From Desulfomicrobium apsheronum (GTDB lineage Bacteria > Desulfobacterota > Desulfovibrionia > Desulfovibrionales > Desulfomicrobiaceae): a DNA stretch of 64,000 nucleotides. The notes below the pieces were generated by a model. That model was not told the DNA's origin, did no database searches, and saw only the letters and a list, made by a program, of their open reading frames with translations. The DNA lies in contig NZ_FORX01000021.1 in assembly GCF_900114115.1 (NCBI RefSeq), forward strand, positions 1 to 64,000. The letters run 5' to 3'. Position numbers and translations under genes: made by a program. Of the stretch, positions 42,405 through 51,015 are shown piece by piece (within the stretch, counting starts at the first letter, position 1; each line of letters opens with the position of its first letter).

Positions 42405-44314
42405 GCCATGTTCAGCCGGAAGACTTCGCGCAACACTCCGTGCAGCGGGGTGATCACGCCGAAGGCTTCGCGCAGGGTTCTTTTTTCCAGCGCCGAGAGG
42501 GTCCCCGGGTCAAGGCGGTTGTCCGGTGGCACGCCCTGCTCCATCTGTTCGAGCTGGTGCATGAGCCGCGAATGCAGCAGGAATTCGAAGGCCTCCCGCG
42601 CTTCGTGGAACAAATCGCGCGATAGATGCCCCTCCTGATGCAGCAGTTCAAGCCTGCCAAGGGTGCTCGTTTCCCGGATTCCGTGATAAAGAGCCATGAC
42701 CCGCGCAAAGTCCATGAAGGGCAGCAGGCCCCTGGTTTTTATGTCCAGGGTGTTCTTGTGGGCTCCATCCTTTTCAACCATGAAATTCTTGAAGAATGTC
42801 AGCGGCGGTTTGGAATTCAGGCATTCTGCGGCCAGGTAGCGCAGGAACAGATCTTTGCCGGCGCAGGCGTTGGTGACGTGCAGGCGCAGGTTTTCGGCCA
42901 GATCCTTGTGCCCGTAAATGCCCCTGAAATCGAAAAAAACGGAGCTGGCCAGGACGCGCTCGGGTTCGGGCGCGGTGGTCCAGGTGGTGACCCGGTTTTT
43001 CCACGCATCAAGCGAGCCTCGCCACTGGGGGTTCGAGGCCATCATGTCGCCAGGGCAGCGCGGAAAGCCGCAGTTTATGAGATGCCCGACCATGCGTTCG
43101 GTGAAGGCCGAAAAATAGGTCTCGGCCGCGCGCTCCAGAAAATCCACTCCGCAGTTTTCAGTGACCAGCGCGTTGTCCTGGTCCGTGGCGAAGGTCTGCT
43201 CGCGGCGGCCCTCGCTGCCCATGAGCAGGAGGCAGAATTTGACCGGAGGCGGACCCAGTTCGCGCAGCATGAGATCAAGGAGCTTGGACATGATCTGGTC
43301 GTTCAGGATTGCGATCATGCGGGTGATGTTGCCCGCTTTGGCGCCTTGCTGGACCAGGGTGCGGATGACCGGGGTGATGCTGTCGTGCAGCGGATAGAGC
43401 CCGGGGATGGTGGTGCGCGAGGCGATTTCCCGGAACACGGACATGGGCGAGCGGCCCTGCAGGAGCATGATGTCGTGGGAGCTGATGATGCCTTGCAGCC
43501 TGTTGTTGGATTTGACCACGAGATGATGGATGTTCTTGGACATCATGGTCAACAGGGCGTCGAAGCATACCGCTCCGGCGTCGATGCTCTCCACCGGCGT
43601 GGTCATGATGGTCTCGGCCGGGGCCTGCAGGTCAAGGCCCAGGGCCATGGCCTTGCGTAGGTCCGTGTCCGTGATGATGCCGCAGATCTCCCCAGAGGGT
43701 TCACGGAACAGGAGCGAGCCCGTGTTGTGCCGGATCATTTCCTTGGCCGCGGCCTGGATGCTCAGGCCAAAGGGCACGCTGACGGGTTCGCGGGAGACGA
43801 GATCGCCAACGGGATTGCTGAAGAGATGCAGGCTGTGGTCTTCATGAGCCGGGAGGGTCTTGCAGCGCATTTCCTCGAAGGCCTTTGAGAGGAACGTGTC
43901 GGCGAAGGATTTGAGGTAGAAGCGCGGGATGCCCGGGTTGAGATGCACGGCTTCGAAAAAACGGTCGCGGGGAATCTTGATGATGAAGGTGTCTTCGACC
44001 GTTTCGGCATCCATGGCCGCCTTTTCACCGTTGAAAAGCGACAGTGCGCCAAGGGATGCCCCTTCGGTGCGGATGTCCATGAGAATGCCCTCGTCCTCAA
44101 GAAAAAGGCGGATGGCTCCTTTCTGGATCAGGTAGAGGCCGTCGACCTCGCTAATCCCCCGGCGCAGCAGCCGCGTTCCGGCTGGAAAGAAGTCCACCAG
44201 GCAGCCTCGGGCAAGACGGACAAGACTCTGCCTCTCCAGTTCGGAAAAGGGCAGAGTGCTCTCAAGAAAGGTGATGATGCTGTCGTATCCCGCAGGCTGA
44301 ATTCCCGCGTTCAT
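42401..44314 (-). CDS. cNMP-binding, CBS and DUF294 nucleotidyltransferase-like signalling protein
   Basis: The 637-aa protein has a cyclic-nucleotide-binding domain (~18-130), two CBS domains (~165-285; 'GIITDTDLRKAMALG', 'GIISSHDIMLLQ'), a DUF294 nucleotidyltransferase-like domain with 'GSEGRREQTFATDQDNALV' (~360-450) and a DUF294 C-terminal helical domain (~480-620). Cytoplasmic. Linked by overlap to the exonuclease and by 51 bases to the ActP-like symporter, so it probably senses nucleotide status to control carboxylate uptake; this is inference from conserved gene order. Confidence 0.92.
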   Translation of the reverse strand: MNAGIQPAGYDSIITFLESTLPFSELERQSLVRLARGCLVDFFPAGTRLLRRGISEVDGLYLIQKGAIRLFLEDEGILMDIRTEGASLGALSLFNGEKAAMDAETVEDTFIIKIPRDRFFEAVHLNPGIPRFYLKSFADTFLSKAFEEMRCKTLPAHEDHSLHLFSNPVGDLVSREPVSVPFGLSIQAAAKEMIRHNTGSLLFREPSGEICGIITDTDLRKAMALGLDLQAPAETIMTTPVESIDAGAVCFDALLTMMSKNIHHLVVKSNNRLQGIISSHDIMLLQGRSPMSVFREIASRTTIPGLYPLHDSITPVIRTLVQQGAKAGNITRMIAILNDQIMSKLLDLMLRELGPPPVKFCLLLMGSEGRREQTFATDQDNALVTENCGVDFLERAAETYFSAFTERMVGHLINCGFPRCPGDMMASNPQWRGSLDAWKNRVTTWTTAPEPERVLASSVFFDFRGIYGHKDLAENLRLHVTNACAGKDLFLRYLAAECLNSKPPLTFFKNFMVEKDGAHKNTLDIKTRGLLPFMDFARVMALYHGIRETSTLGRLELLHQEGHLSRDLFHEAREAFEFLLHSRLMHQLEQMEQGVPPDNRLDPGTLSALEKRTLREAFGVITPLHGVLREVFRLNMA

Positions 44315-44333
44315 GGCGTTGTCCTTGGGTTGC

Positions 44334-44353
44334 GGGGCCGGTTTCCCGGCCCC
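44334..44353 (-). other. Intercistronic hairpin between the symporter and the CBS/DUF294 gene
   Basis: A perfect 8-bp stem (GGGGCCGG/CCGGCCCC) with a four-base loop lies 12 bases past the symporter stop. No T-run follows on the minus strand, so it may lower downstream expression or protect the upstream mRNA rather than terminate. Confidence 0.5.
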
Positions 44354-44365
44354 TGTTTTGTTTGG

Positions 44366-46141
44366 CTAGTGATCGATGGCCGCACCCGCTCCGCGCGGGA
44401 TGCGCACGCTTTCCACCATCTCCTGCACGGCGAGCGGCGGAGCCTTGGTGATCATGGAGACGCCGAATGTGACCGCGAAGTTGATGACCATGCCCACCGT
44501 TCCGATGCCTTCGGGGCTGATGCCGAAGAACCAGGGAGACACGCCCATGAACTTGGTCTGTACGATGTAGAGCATGGTGAATCCGATACCGCTGATCATG
44601 CCGCTGATGGCTCCTTCCTTGGTTGCGCGCTTCCAGAAGATGCCGAGCACGATGATGGGGAAGAAGGAGGACGAAGCCAGTCCGAAAGCCAGCGCCACGA
44701 CCTGGGCGACAAATCCCGGAGGGTTGATGCCGAAGTATCCCGCGATGATGACGCCCACGCCGATCATGACCCGGCCCACGAGCAGGCGTATCTTCTCCGA
44801 GGCGCCGCGGTTGATGATGCGGTAGTAGAGGTCATGGGAGATGGACGAGGCGATGACCAGCAAGAGTCCGGCCGCCGTGGACAGGGCAGCGGCAAGTCCG
44901 CCTGCCGCGACCAGGGCGATGACCCAGGGCGGAAGCTGCGAGATTTCGGGGGTGGCCAGGACCATGATGTCGTTGTCTATGTAAAGTTCGTTGGCGTTGT
45001 CGAGAGGCGCGTTCGTGATCAGTCGCTGGCCGTGTGCACCCGTTTCTCCGCTGTAGGTTGGCTTGCCCGCGAAGGCCGCACCGGCCCTGTAGGTGATGAT
45101 GCCGTCATTGTTCTTGTCCACCCAGGCCAGAAGACCTGTTTTTTCCCAGTTGCCGAACCAGGCGGGTACCGAGGAGTACGATGTTTCGCTCAGTGCCTTG
45201 GTCAGGGTATAGCGGGAGAACGCGCCCAGAGCCGGAGCCGTGGTATAGAGGATGCCGATGAACAGAATGGCGTAGAAGGCCGAGAGGCGGGCGGCCCGGA
45301 CGCTGGGCACGGTGTAGAAACGGATGATGACGTGGGGCAGTCCGGCCGTGCCGACCATGAGACACATGGTGATGGCGAAGACGTCGATCATGGGTTTCGT
45401 GCCCGCGCCAAACGCGCTGGTGTACTCGGCGAAGCCAAGATCCCTGCCGATCTGGTTCAGGGTTTCGAGCAGATACTTGCCCGAGTCGGCTCCAGCGAGA
45501 ATGGTGCTTCCAAAACCTGCCTGCGGGATGGGATTGCCGGTCAGCTTGAGCGAGATGGCGATGGCCGGAATGAGGAAGGCCGTGATCAGCACGCAGTACT
45601 GGGCCACCTGGGTCCAGGTGATGCCCTTCATGCCGCCGATGGCCGCGTACAGGAAAACCAGGACCATGCCGATCATGACTCCGGTATTGACGTCGACTTC
45701 CAGAAAGCGGCTGAAGACGATGCCGACCCCGCGCATCTGCCCGGCCACGTAGGTCAGGGAGACGAAGATGGCACAGATCAGCGCCACGAGCCTGGCCGCC
45801 GAGGAATAATAACGGTCGCCGACGAAGTCCGGGACCGTGAACTTGCCGAACTTGCGCAGATAGGGGGCCAGGAGCAGGGCCAGGAGCACGTAGCCGCCGG
45901 TCCAGCCCATGAGGTACATGCAGCCAGCATAGCCCATGAACGAGATCATGCCGGCCATGGAGATGAAAGAGGCGGCGCTCATCCAGTCGGCCGCCGTGGC
46001 CATTCCGTTGGCCAAGGGCGGAACACCGCCTCCGGCGACGTAAAAGCCCTTTGTGTCCTTGACGCGGGATGTCCAGGCGATTCCTATGTAGAGGGCGAAC
46101 GTCGCGCCCACGATGAGATAAGTCCAGATTTGCAGTGACAT
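44366..46141 (-). CDS. ActP-like sodium:solute symporter (acetate/monocarboxylate)
   Basis: The 591-aa SSS-family permease has ~13 TM helices and typical segments 'ANGMATAADWMSAASFISMAGM', 'YVAGQMRGVGIVFSRFLEVDV', 'TAGLPHVIIRFYTVPSVRAARLS' and 'LAAALSTAAGLLLVIASSISHDLYYR'. It most resembles the VC_2705/ActP subclass that pairs with DUF4212. Between residues ~300 and ~390 it carries an insertion with 'WVDKNNDGIITYRAG' which looks like an EF-hand-like calcium site (DKNNDGIIT). Expected role: uptake of acetate, lactate or similar with Na+. Confidence 0.92.
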   Translation of the reverse strand: MSLQIWTYLIVGATFALYIGIAWTSRVKDTKGFYVAGGGVPPLANGMATAADWMSAASFISMAGMISFMGYAGCMYLMGWTGGYVLLALLLAPYLRKFGKFTVPDFVGDRYYSSAARLVALICAIFVSLTYVAGQMRGVGIVFSRFLEVDVNTGVMIGMVLVFLYAAIGGMKGITWTQVAQYCVLITAFLIPAIAISLKLTGNPIPQAGFGSTILAGADSGKYLLETLNQIGRDLGFAEYTSAFGAGTKPMIDVFAITMCLMVGTAGLPHVIIRFYTVPSVRAARLSAFYAILFIGILYTTAPALGAFSRYTLTKALSETSYSSVPAWFGNWEKTGLLAWVDKNNDGIITYRAGAAFAGKPTYSGETGAHGQRLITNAPLDNANELYIDNDIMVLATPEISQLPPWVIALVAAGGLAAALSTAAGLLLVIASSISHDLYYRIINRGASEKIRLLVGRVMIGVGVIIAGYFGINPPGFVAQVVALAFGLASSSFFPIIVLGIFWKRATKEGAISGMISGIGFTMLYIVQTKFMGVSPWFFGISPEGIGTVGMVINFAVTFGVSMITKAPPLAVQEMVESVRIPRGAGAAIDH

Positions 46142-46163
46142 GATTCCTCCGGTTGGTCAGTTG

Positions 46164-46415
46164 CTATTCATGCACGTCGTATTTCTTATCCAGCCGATCC
46201 ATGAGCAGGAAGTAGGCAAGGATGATGAGTACGAAAACATAGATCGACCCTTGCTGGGCAAACCAGAAACCTAGAGGAAATCCGCCAAGATGGAAGGCGT
46301 TGAGTTGTTCGACGAATAAAATCCCGAATCCGTAGGATACCGTCGCCCAGATGGCCAAAAGGATGAGCATGTACGTTTTGTTTCTTTTCCAGTAACTTTG
46401 CATTGACATATCCAT
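46164..46415 (-). CDS. DUF4212 small membrane subunit of the symporter
   Basis: The 83-aa protein has two TM helices ('TYMLILLAIWATVSYGFGILFV' and 'GSIYVFVLIILAYFLLMDRLDKKYDV') and the DUF4212 pattern 'FPLGFWFAQQGSIYVFV'. Such proteins accompany ActP-like symporters as small subunits. SD AGGGGGG precedes ATG 46415; ATG 46409 is also possible. First gene of the four-gene minus-strand operon. Confidence 0.92.
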   Translation of the reverse strand: MDMSMQSYWKRNKTYMLILLAIWATVSYGFGILFVEQLNAFHLGGFPLGFWFAQQGSIYVFVLIILAYFLLMDRLDKKYDVHE

Positions 46416-46783
46416 GTTGTCCCCCCTGTGAAAAAAGCGTTGATGAAATGTGGCTTCACCCGATTGAGCTTGGATGTTTTCTGACACGCTTTGCAAAGCA
46501 TTGCATCTGCTTTCCGGTGAATGGAGGGAGAAACAGGTTATTGGCGAAAGGAGTCGAATTGAACTGGCTAATGGGAATTTGTAGCCGCTGACCGGGTTGC
46601 GGCTACCGTTCGGTTGTAGGTGATAAGTGATGGTAATAAGTGGATGTTCGAACTATGTACGCACATTGTGCAGAGGCTCTGGAAGCGTTTTACGGCGGGG
46701 AACGGACTCATTTTGGCCGTGACTTGCGTCAGGCGCAGGGTCAGCGGTCGAATTCACACATTGCCGAGTGAAGGAGGGATATC
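46416..46783. promoter_or_regulatory. Divergent regulatory region with two palindromes
   Basis: The 368 bases between the symporter operon (minus) and the macrodomain gene (plus) hold no supported gene. Two candidate sites are visible: a 12-bp palindrome GCTTTGCAAAGC (46488-46499) near the symporter operon, and an 8-bp inverted repeat GTAGCCGC/GCGGCTAC with a ten-base spacer (46581-46606). Either could bind a regulator; the second could also form an RNA hairpin. Confidence 0.45.
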
Positions 46784-47293
46784 ATGATTTCCATTGTCGT
46801 AGCCGACATCACGACATTGCAGGTGGATGCCATCGTCAACGCGGCCAATTCTTCGCTCTTGGGCGGAGGCGGGGTGGACGGCGCCATTCATCGAGCGGCA
46901 GGTCCCGAACTCTTGGCCGAATGCCGCACCCTTGGGGGATGCCCTGCAGGAGAGGCGCGGATAACCAGAGGCTACCGTCTGCCTGCCAGATACGTAATCC
47001 ACACCGTAGGCCCGGTCTGGAAAGGCGGCGGGCAGGGCGAGCGGGAAGTATTGGCCAATTGCTACAGGGCCTGCCTGACTTTGGCGCTGGAGCACGGCCT
47101 GGGCAGCGTGGCTTTTCCGGCCATCAGTTGCGGAGCGTACGGTTTTCCGGCGGCAGAAGCCTGTGCCGTGGCCGTGTCCCAGGTTCGGGTTTTTCAGCGC
47201 GAGCATCTGGCGCCAGCCTCGGTGGTCATTGCATGCTTTTCCGAATCAATGCGGCGCTTGTACGAGCAATGTCTTGCCAAAGAAGGTGACTGA
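46784..47293 (+). CDS. Macrodomain protein (YmdB/O-acetyl-ADP-ribose deacetylase type)
   Basis: The 169-aa protein is a single macrodomain: '[36 protein letters not shown]' holds the ADP-ribose loop with the Asn and the catalytic Asp (VDG), then '[20 protein letters not shown]' and '[13 protein letters not shown]'. Members remove ADP-ribose or acetyl groups from ADP-ribose and may act in stress or TA reversal. SD AAGGAGGG is strong. The next gene is 172 bases on and may be in the same transcript. Confidence 0.93.
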   Translation: MISIVVADITTLQVDAIVNAANSSLLGGGGVDGAIHRAAGPELLAECRTLGGCPAGEARITRGYRLPARYVIHTVGPVWKGGGQGEREVLANCYRACLTLALEHGLGSVAFPAISCGAYGFPAAEACAVAVSQVRVFQREHLAPASVVIACFSESMRRLYEQCLAKEGD

Positions 47294-47465
47294 TGATTCC
47301 GGATGCGGGGCGTTTTCTTGCCTGAGGGCCGCGCCTGACTTTCGCGTCCTGGGCGGAGCCCCTTTATTTTGCAGGGGGCATGGGCTAGACCTTGGGCAAC
47401 AAAGCGTTTTGAATCCGCCGCTTATACGCGATGAGCATCCACTGAACACAATTGCCGGGAAGAAC

Positions 47466-48677
47466 ATGAAGATCATCGTCTGCCTGCTGTGCCTTTTCTC
47501 CTTTTTTGCCTGCTCCGGGCAACGCGCTCCGGTTCAGGCGCCGGTCGCGGTGCAAGCGCCCATTCTTCCCGAGTTCGAGGTTCTGAACACCCTGCATCAG
47601 CAGTTTCTCGTTTTCCGGGAAGATGACATTTTTCGGCGCTACGGCTTTACGTACAATTCCCCCTACGCCGACTGGTTGCAGCGGGTCCGCAGCCTGGAGC
47701 AGGACCCGGCAATGGGCGACGTGGCCCGCCTCTTGGCCGGCCTTTCCATTGCCTACCGCACGCATGGGGGCAAGAGCAGTGTTTACGCGCAGTTCGAGGA
47801 ACGCTTCGACAAGGCGTTGCGCGCTCCCGTGGCACCTGAGCCCACGGTTCGGCCCGCGCCCGCGACCACGCCTGCGCCCGCCGCGCCTCCCGAACCCGGC
47901 GTCACGATTCTTTTCAGTGGCGACACCCGGGGAGACGTGTTCCCGAAGTCCGGCCTGACAGGAGACGTGGGCGGGCTGGCCCGGCGTCCGTCCACGATTG
48001 CGTATTTCAGGGAAAAGGATCCGGGTGTCCTTCTGCTTGACGCGGGAGACGCATTTGCCTCGGGATTTGCTGGCTCGGAGATGACAAACAAGGTCCTGGT
48101 CCGGGCCATGAACCGTATGCGCTACGACGCCATGGGCCTCGGGCCGCAAGATTTGGCCATGGGCGAGGTGGCGCTCCGGGAGCTTGTCGGCATGGCGAAA
48201 TTTCCCCTTGTCTGCTCCAATCTGGAGTTCGGAAAGGGCGCCTCGCCATGGATCAAGCCTTATGCGATTTTCGAGCGAAACCGACTCAGGGTAGCCGTAG
48301 TGAGTCTATTGCCCCCGATTCCCGGGGCAGTGATTACCGGAGCACGCTTCATTGCCCCGGCTCGCGCCCTGCGCGCTCTTTTGCCGGGGCTGCAAGACAA
48401 GGTGGACTGCATTGTGCTTCTGACGCAGTTTGGAAGAGAGGACATGGCCGGCCTGCTTGGCGGAGCCGAGGAGATCGGGGTGATTCTGGGCGACAGCATG
48501 GAGTTTTCGCGAGGAAGGCCCGCATACATCCCCGCCGTCCCAGGGGGGCGTGGTTTTGGATCTGTCCGTCTGGAACACCGGGATGCAGGCATTGCGCGCA
48601 TCACCCAGACCATGCCAGTGCTCCTGGGAGCGGAGCCCGATGCGCAAATTCATGAAATGCTGGATGAACTCGAATAG
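47466..48677 (+). CDS. Lipoprotein with degenerate 5'-nucleotidase-type metallophosphatase domain
   Basis: The 403-aa protein has a lipoprotein signal (MKIIVCLLCLFSFFAC, Cys16), a helical N-domain (~35-115), a Pro/Ala-rich linker (~120-140) and a UshA/CpdB-like domain. 'VTILFSGDTRGDVFP' and 'LLLDAGDAFASG' match the first two metal motifs, but the usual GNHD reads GPQD ('GLGPQDLAMG') and no late HxH is visible. It is therefore probably catalytically impaired and may bind nucleotides or proteins in the envelope. The start ATG 47466 is fixed by the signal peptide. Confidence 0.82.
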   Translation: MKIIVCLLCLFSFFACSGQRAPVQAPVAVQAPILPEFEVLNTLHQQFLVFREDDIFRRYGFTYNSPYADWLQRVRSLEQDPAMGDVARLLAGLSIAYRTHGGKSSVYAQFEERFDKALRAPVAPEPTVRPAPATTPAPAAPPEPGVTILFSGDTRGDVFPKSGLTGDVGGLARRPSTIAYFREKDPGVLLLDAGDAFASGFAGSEMTNKVLVRAMNRMRYDAMGLGPQDLAMGEVALRELVGMAKFPLVCSNLEFGKGASPWIKPYAIFERNRLRVAVVSLLPPIPGAVITGARFIAPARALRALLPGLQDKVDCIVLLTQFGREDMAGLLGGAEEIGVILGDSMEFSRGRPAYIPAVPGGRGFGSVRLEHRDAGIARITQTMPVLLGAEPDAQIHEMLDELE

Positions 48678-48734
48678 CTGGAAAAAATGCTTGCTTTTTT
48701 AAAATGGTTTGGGCAGTAACCGTTTTCGCGTTGT

Positions 48735-48810
<76 letters not shown>

Positions 48811-48847
48811 CTTAAACGCTTGAAAAAACATTATGTTTACTTGAATG

Positions 48848-48900
48848 CCGCAAACGAAAAAGCCGTCCGAAAGGGCGGCTTTTTCGTTTGCGGCGTTTTT
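48848..48900 (+). terminator. Long terminator after tRNA-Ala
   Basis: A ~20-bp near-perfect stem (GCCGCAAACGAAAAAGCCG with CGGCTTTTTCGTTTGCGGC) with a GAAA-containing loop is followed by an eight-T run. It terminates the tRNA transcript and can fold from either strand. Confidence 0.85.
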
Positions 48901-49524
48901 TTTGCCGTACGCGCCGCCAGACTGCTTGCATATTTTCATGGCGGCCAAGAATTACTCCAGACTTCCCGCGTCGATCCCCCCCCATTTCACCTTTGATCCG
49001 TCGCCTCACTTCAAAATACAGGCGCTGCTCCGGGCAGGCCTTGGTCATGTTTTTCAAGGTAATACAGCGCAAACTGATTGGCGGTAGAGCAGAGTTTCCG
49101 GGATTCCGATTTTGACTGTTGCTTTCCTCTTCGAATTACTACTCATCTGTGCCCAGAATATTTTTTCCGCCATTTGTTGATTGTGGTGCTTTTTTTGGTC
49201 GCCGTTGCATGGTGTTTCAAGTAGGGTGTCGACTTTTCAGCTTGTGGTGATGCGATGTTTTCTACTATTATTACAGTCTTTTGCTGAATTCTGATTTGAC
49301 GGGTGCAGTCAGCTTCCGGTGACTTCATTCAATTTTACGCAATGGTTTTTTAATAAGTACGTATCAAATTGAGTAGGGAAGCGTTTATGAAAATACTATT
49401 GAATAGGCATTGTAGCTAAGAAGTATATGCAAGTAATGTAAGTACTCATGGGTGAGAATTCCTTAATTTTCGCGCAATTTTATTTATAGTAACGATAAAA
49501 ACCATTTTTATACAAGAGGTTTTT
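48901..49524. other. Spacer with falling GC content and no supported gene
   Basis: From ~49100 the sequence becomes AT-rich with many short T runs and no SD-led frame of convincing composition. The promoter of the HD-GYP gene should lie near its right end. I searched for a second copy of the tRNA 3' end here and saw none. Confidence 0.45.
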
Positions 49525-50664
49525 ATGCAAATCCAAAAAATAATCAGAGAATTTGATCAATTACATATTCATTTGAATAATGAAATATATCATTACAATG
49601 ATGAATTGGAAGAATGCAGGATTCTTATTGTAGATGATTATGAAATCAATATTCTTGTTTTGATCGAGGCGCTTAAATCATACTCAAAAATTTCCGTTTC
49701 TCAAGACAGCAAGATAGCATTTGATTCTTTGTCGTACTCATTACCAGACATAGTACTTCTTGATTTGTTCATGCCTGACATGAATGGTTTTGAAATTTGC
49801 AAATATATAAAAAACAATGAGCATACTAGCGATATTCCAATTATTTTCATTACATCAGCACACGATCCTTTAAGCCTGAGTAAAGCTTTTGAACTTGGCG
49901 CTGTAGATTACATAAAAAAGCCTTTTGATACGATTGAGGTCAATGCTCGGCTGCGAACACACTTGAAGCTTAAAATTGCTGAGCGTAAATTGAAAGAGCA
50001 TAATGCAAATCTTGAAATAAAAGTGGTTGAGAGAACAAAAAAACTTGAAGAAAAAAATATTGAGCTCAATGAAGTAAAGCGGGAGACGATTTTCAGATTA
50101 TGTCTTGCTGCAGAAATGCGTGATGTAGACACTGGAAATCACATCAACCGCATTCAGGCATACACTGAAGTAATCGCTTTGAAATGCGGAATGTCGCGAG
50201 AAGAAGCCGAACAATTGAGTTTGGCAAGTTCAATGCACGATCTTGGAAAAATAGGCATTCCGGACCACATTCTACTCAAGCCGGGCGAGCTCACTTCTGA
50301 AGAATCTGAAATCATGAAGCAACATACCGTGATCGGCGCGAGGGCCTTGGCGGATGGAAAGTCTGATTTGTTGCGCGTGGCGCACAGGGTGGCCTTGTCG
50401 CATCACGAACGTTGGGATGGAAAGGGCTACCCACAGGGCTTGCGCGGTGTGAACATACCCATTGAAGCGCGGATTGTCGGACTTGTGGACGTCTTTGACG
50501 CCTTGATTTCACGAAGAGCATATAAACATGCATTTACTGTGGATGATGCGATCATGATCATCCTCAGCGAGAAAGGAAATCATTTCGATCCCAAGCTTGT
50601 AGACATATTTATCGCATCATTGAATGAAATAATGGCTATCAAGGACATGTTTTCTTATGAATGA
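49525..50664 (+). CDS. Response regulator with HD-GYP phosphodiesterase output
   Basis: The 379-aa protein has a receiver domain (~31-150; 'RILIVDDYEIN', phospho-acceptor Asp80 in 'VLLDLFMPDMNG', 'YIKKPF'), a coiled-coil linker (~150-187) and an HD-GYP domain (~190-370) with 'GNHINRI', 'HDLGKIGIPD' (HD 238-239), 'HHERWDGKGYP' (GYP 301-303) and 'DVFDALISRRAYK'. HD-GYP domains hydrolyse cyclic di-GMP. The DNA is AT-rich relative to the window. No histidine kinase gene is next to it. SD AAGAGG. Confidence 0.93.
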   Translation: MQIQKIIREFDQLHIHLNNEIYHYNDELEECRILIVDDYEINILVLIEALKSYSKISVSQDSKIAFDSLSYSLPDIVLLDLFMPDMNGFEICKYIKNNEHTSDIPIIFITSAHDPLSLSKAFELGAVDYIKKPFDTIEVNARLRTHLKLKIAERKLKEHNANLEIKVVERTKKLEEKNIELNEVKRETIFRLCLAAEMRDVDTGNHINRIQAYTEVIALKCGMSREEAEQLSLASSMHDLGKIGIPDHILLKPGELTSEESEIMKQHTVIGARALADGKSDLLRVAHRVALSHHERWDGKGYPQGLRGVNIPIEARIVGLVDVFDALISRRAYKHAFTVDDAIMIILSEKGNHFDPKLVDIFIASLNEIMAIKDMFSYE

Positions 50665-51015
50665 ATTTACTTTTGTTAAGTCATTTTTGTCGAAATCTGC
50701 AACATTTCTTGATGGATTGAATTGGGATTTAGTATCAATGCGTACCTCTTGCGGGAATCAAAGCATTAAAGAGGTCACTGCAAAAAGTCGTCATCCCCTT
50801 GAAGAAGGGGATCCATTCCTTTTTAACTGTTTGAAAAGAAGGGATTTTCGCCTTCGCGGGAGTGACACTCGGGTTCTTTTGCGACTTTTTGCAGTGTCGT
50901 CATTAAAGACGATGGTCGGTGAAGCGTGTGGATCAAAGAAGGCAGTGGGGCTGTAAATGCACGCCAGGATCGTTCCGGTCACTCCAGAGAAACGACGATG
51001 CAAGGGAGAAGTGAA
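50665..51015. other. Intergenic region holding the MITE-like element
   Basis: Apart from the 121-bp inverted-repeat element, this 350-base stretch has no supported gene. It must contain the promoter for the HlyD-type gene, or that gene is read through from the HD-GYP gene. Confidence 0.5.
50776..50896. mobile_element. 121-bp MITE/REP-like element with 15-bp inverted ends
   Basis: The element is bounded by perfect 15-bp inverted repeats (CACTGCAAAAAGTCG and CGACTTTTTGCAGTG). It contains two REP-like halves (a 'CATCCCCTTGAAGAAGGGGATCCAT' type stem and a 'CCTTCGCGGGAGTGAC' half). The 9-bp string CATTAAAGA lies on both sides (50764-50772 and 50901-50909), three and four bases out, which could be a target duplication. 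A shortened relative lies at 53306-53347. Confidence 0.65.

Noticed and set aside
43943-46138. 731-aa plus-strand frame opposite the CBS/DUF294 and symporter genes
   Set aside because: It spans two well-supported minus-strand genes and their spacer; shadow of GC-rich codon use.
49143-49328. 61-aa minus-strand frame in the AT-rich spacer
   Set aside because: Lys/Thr-rich, no SD and no recognisable motif; typical chance frame in AT-rich DNA.
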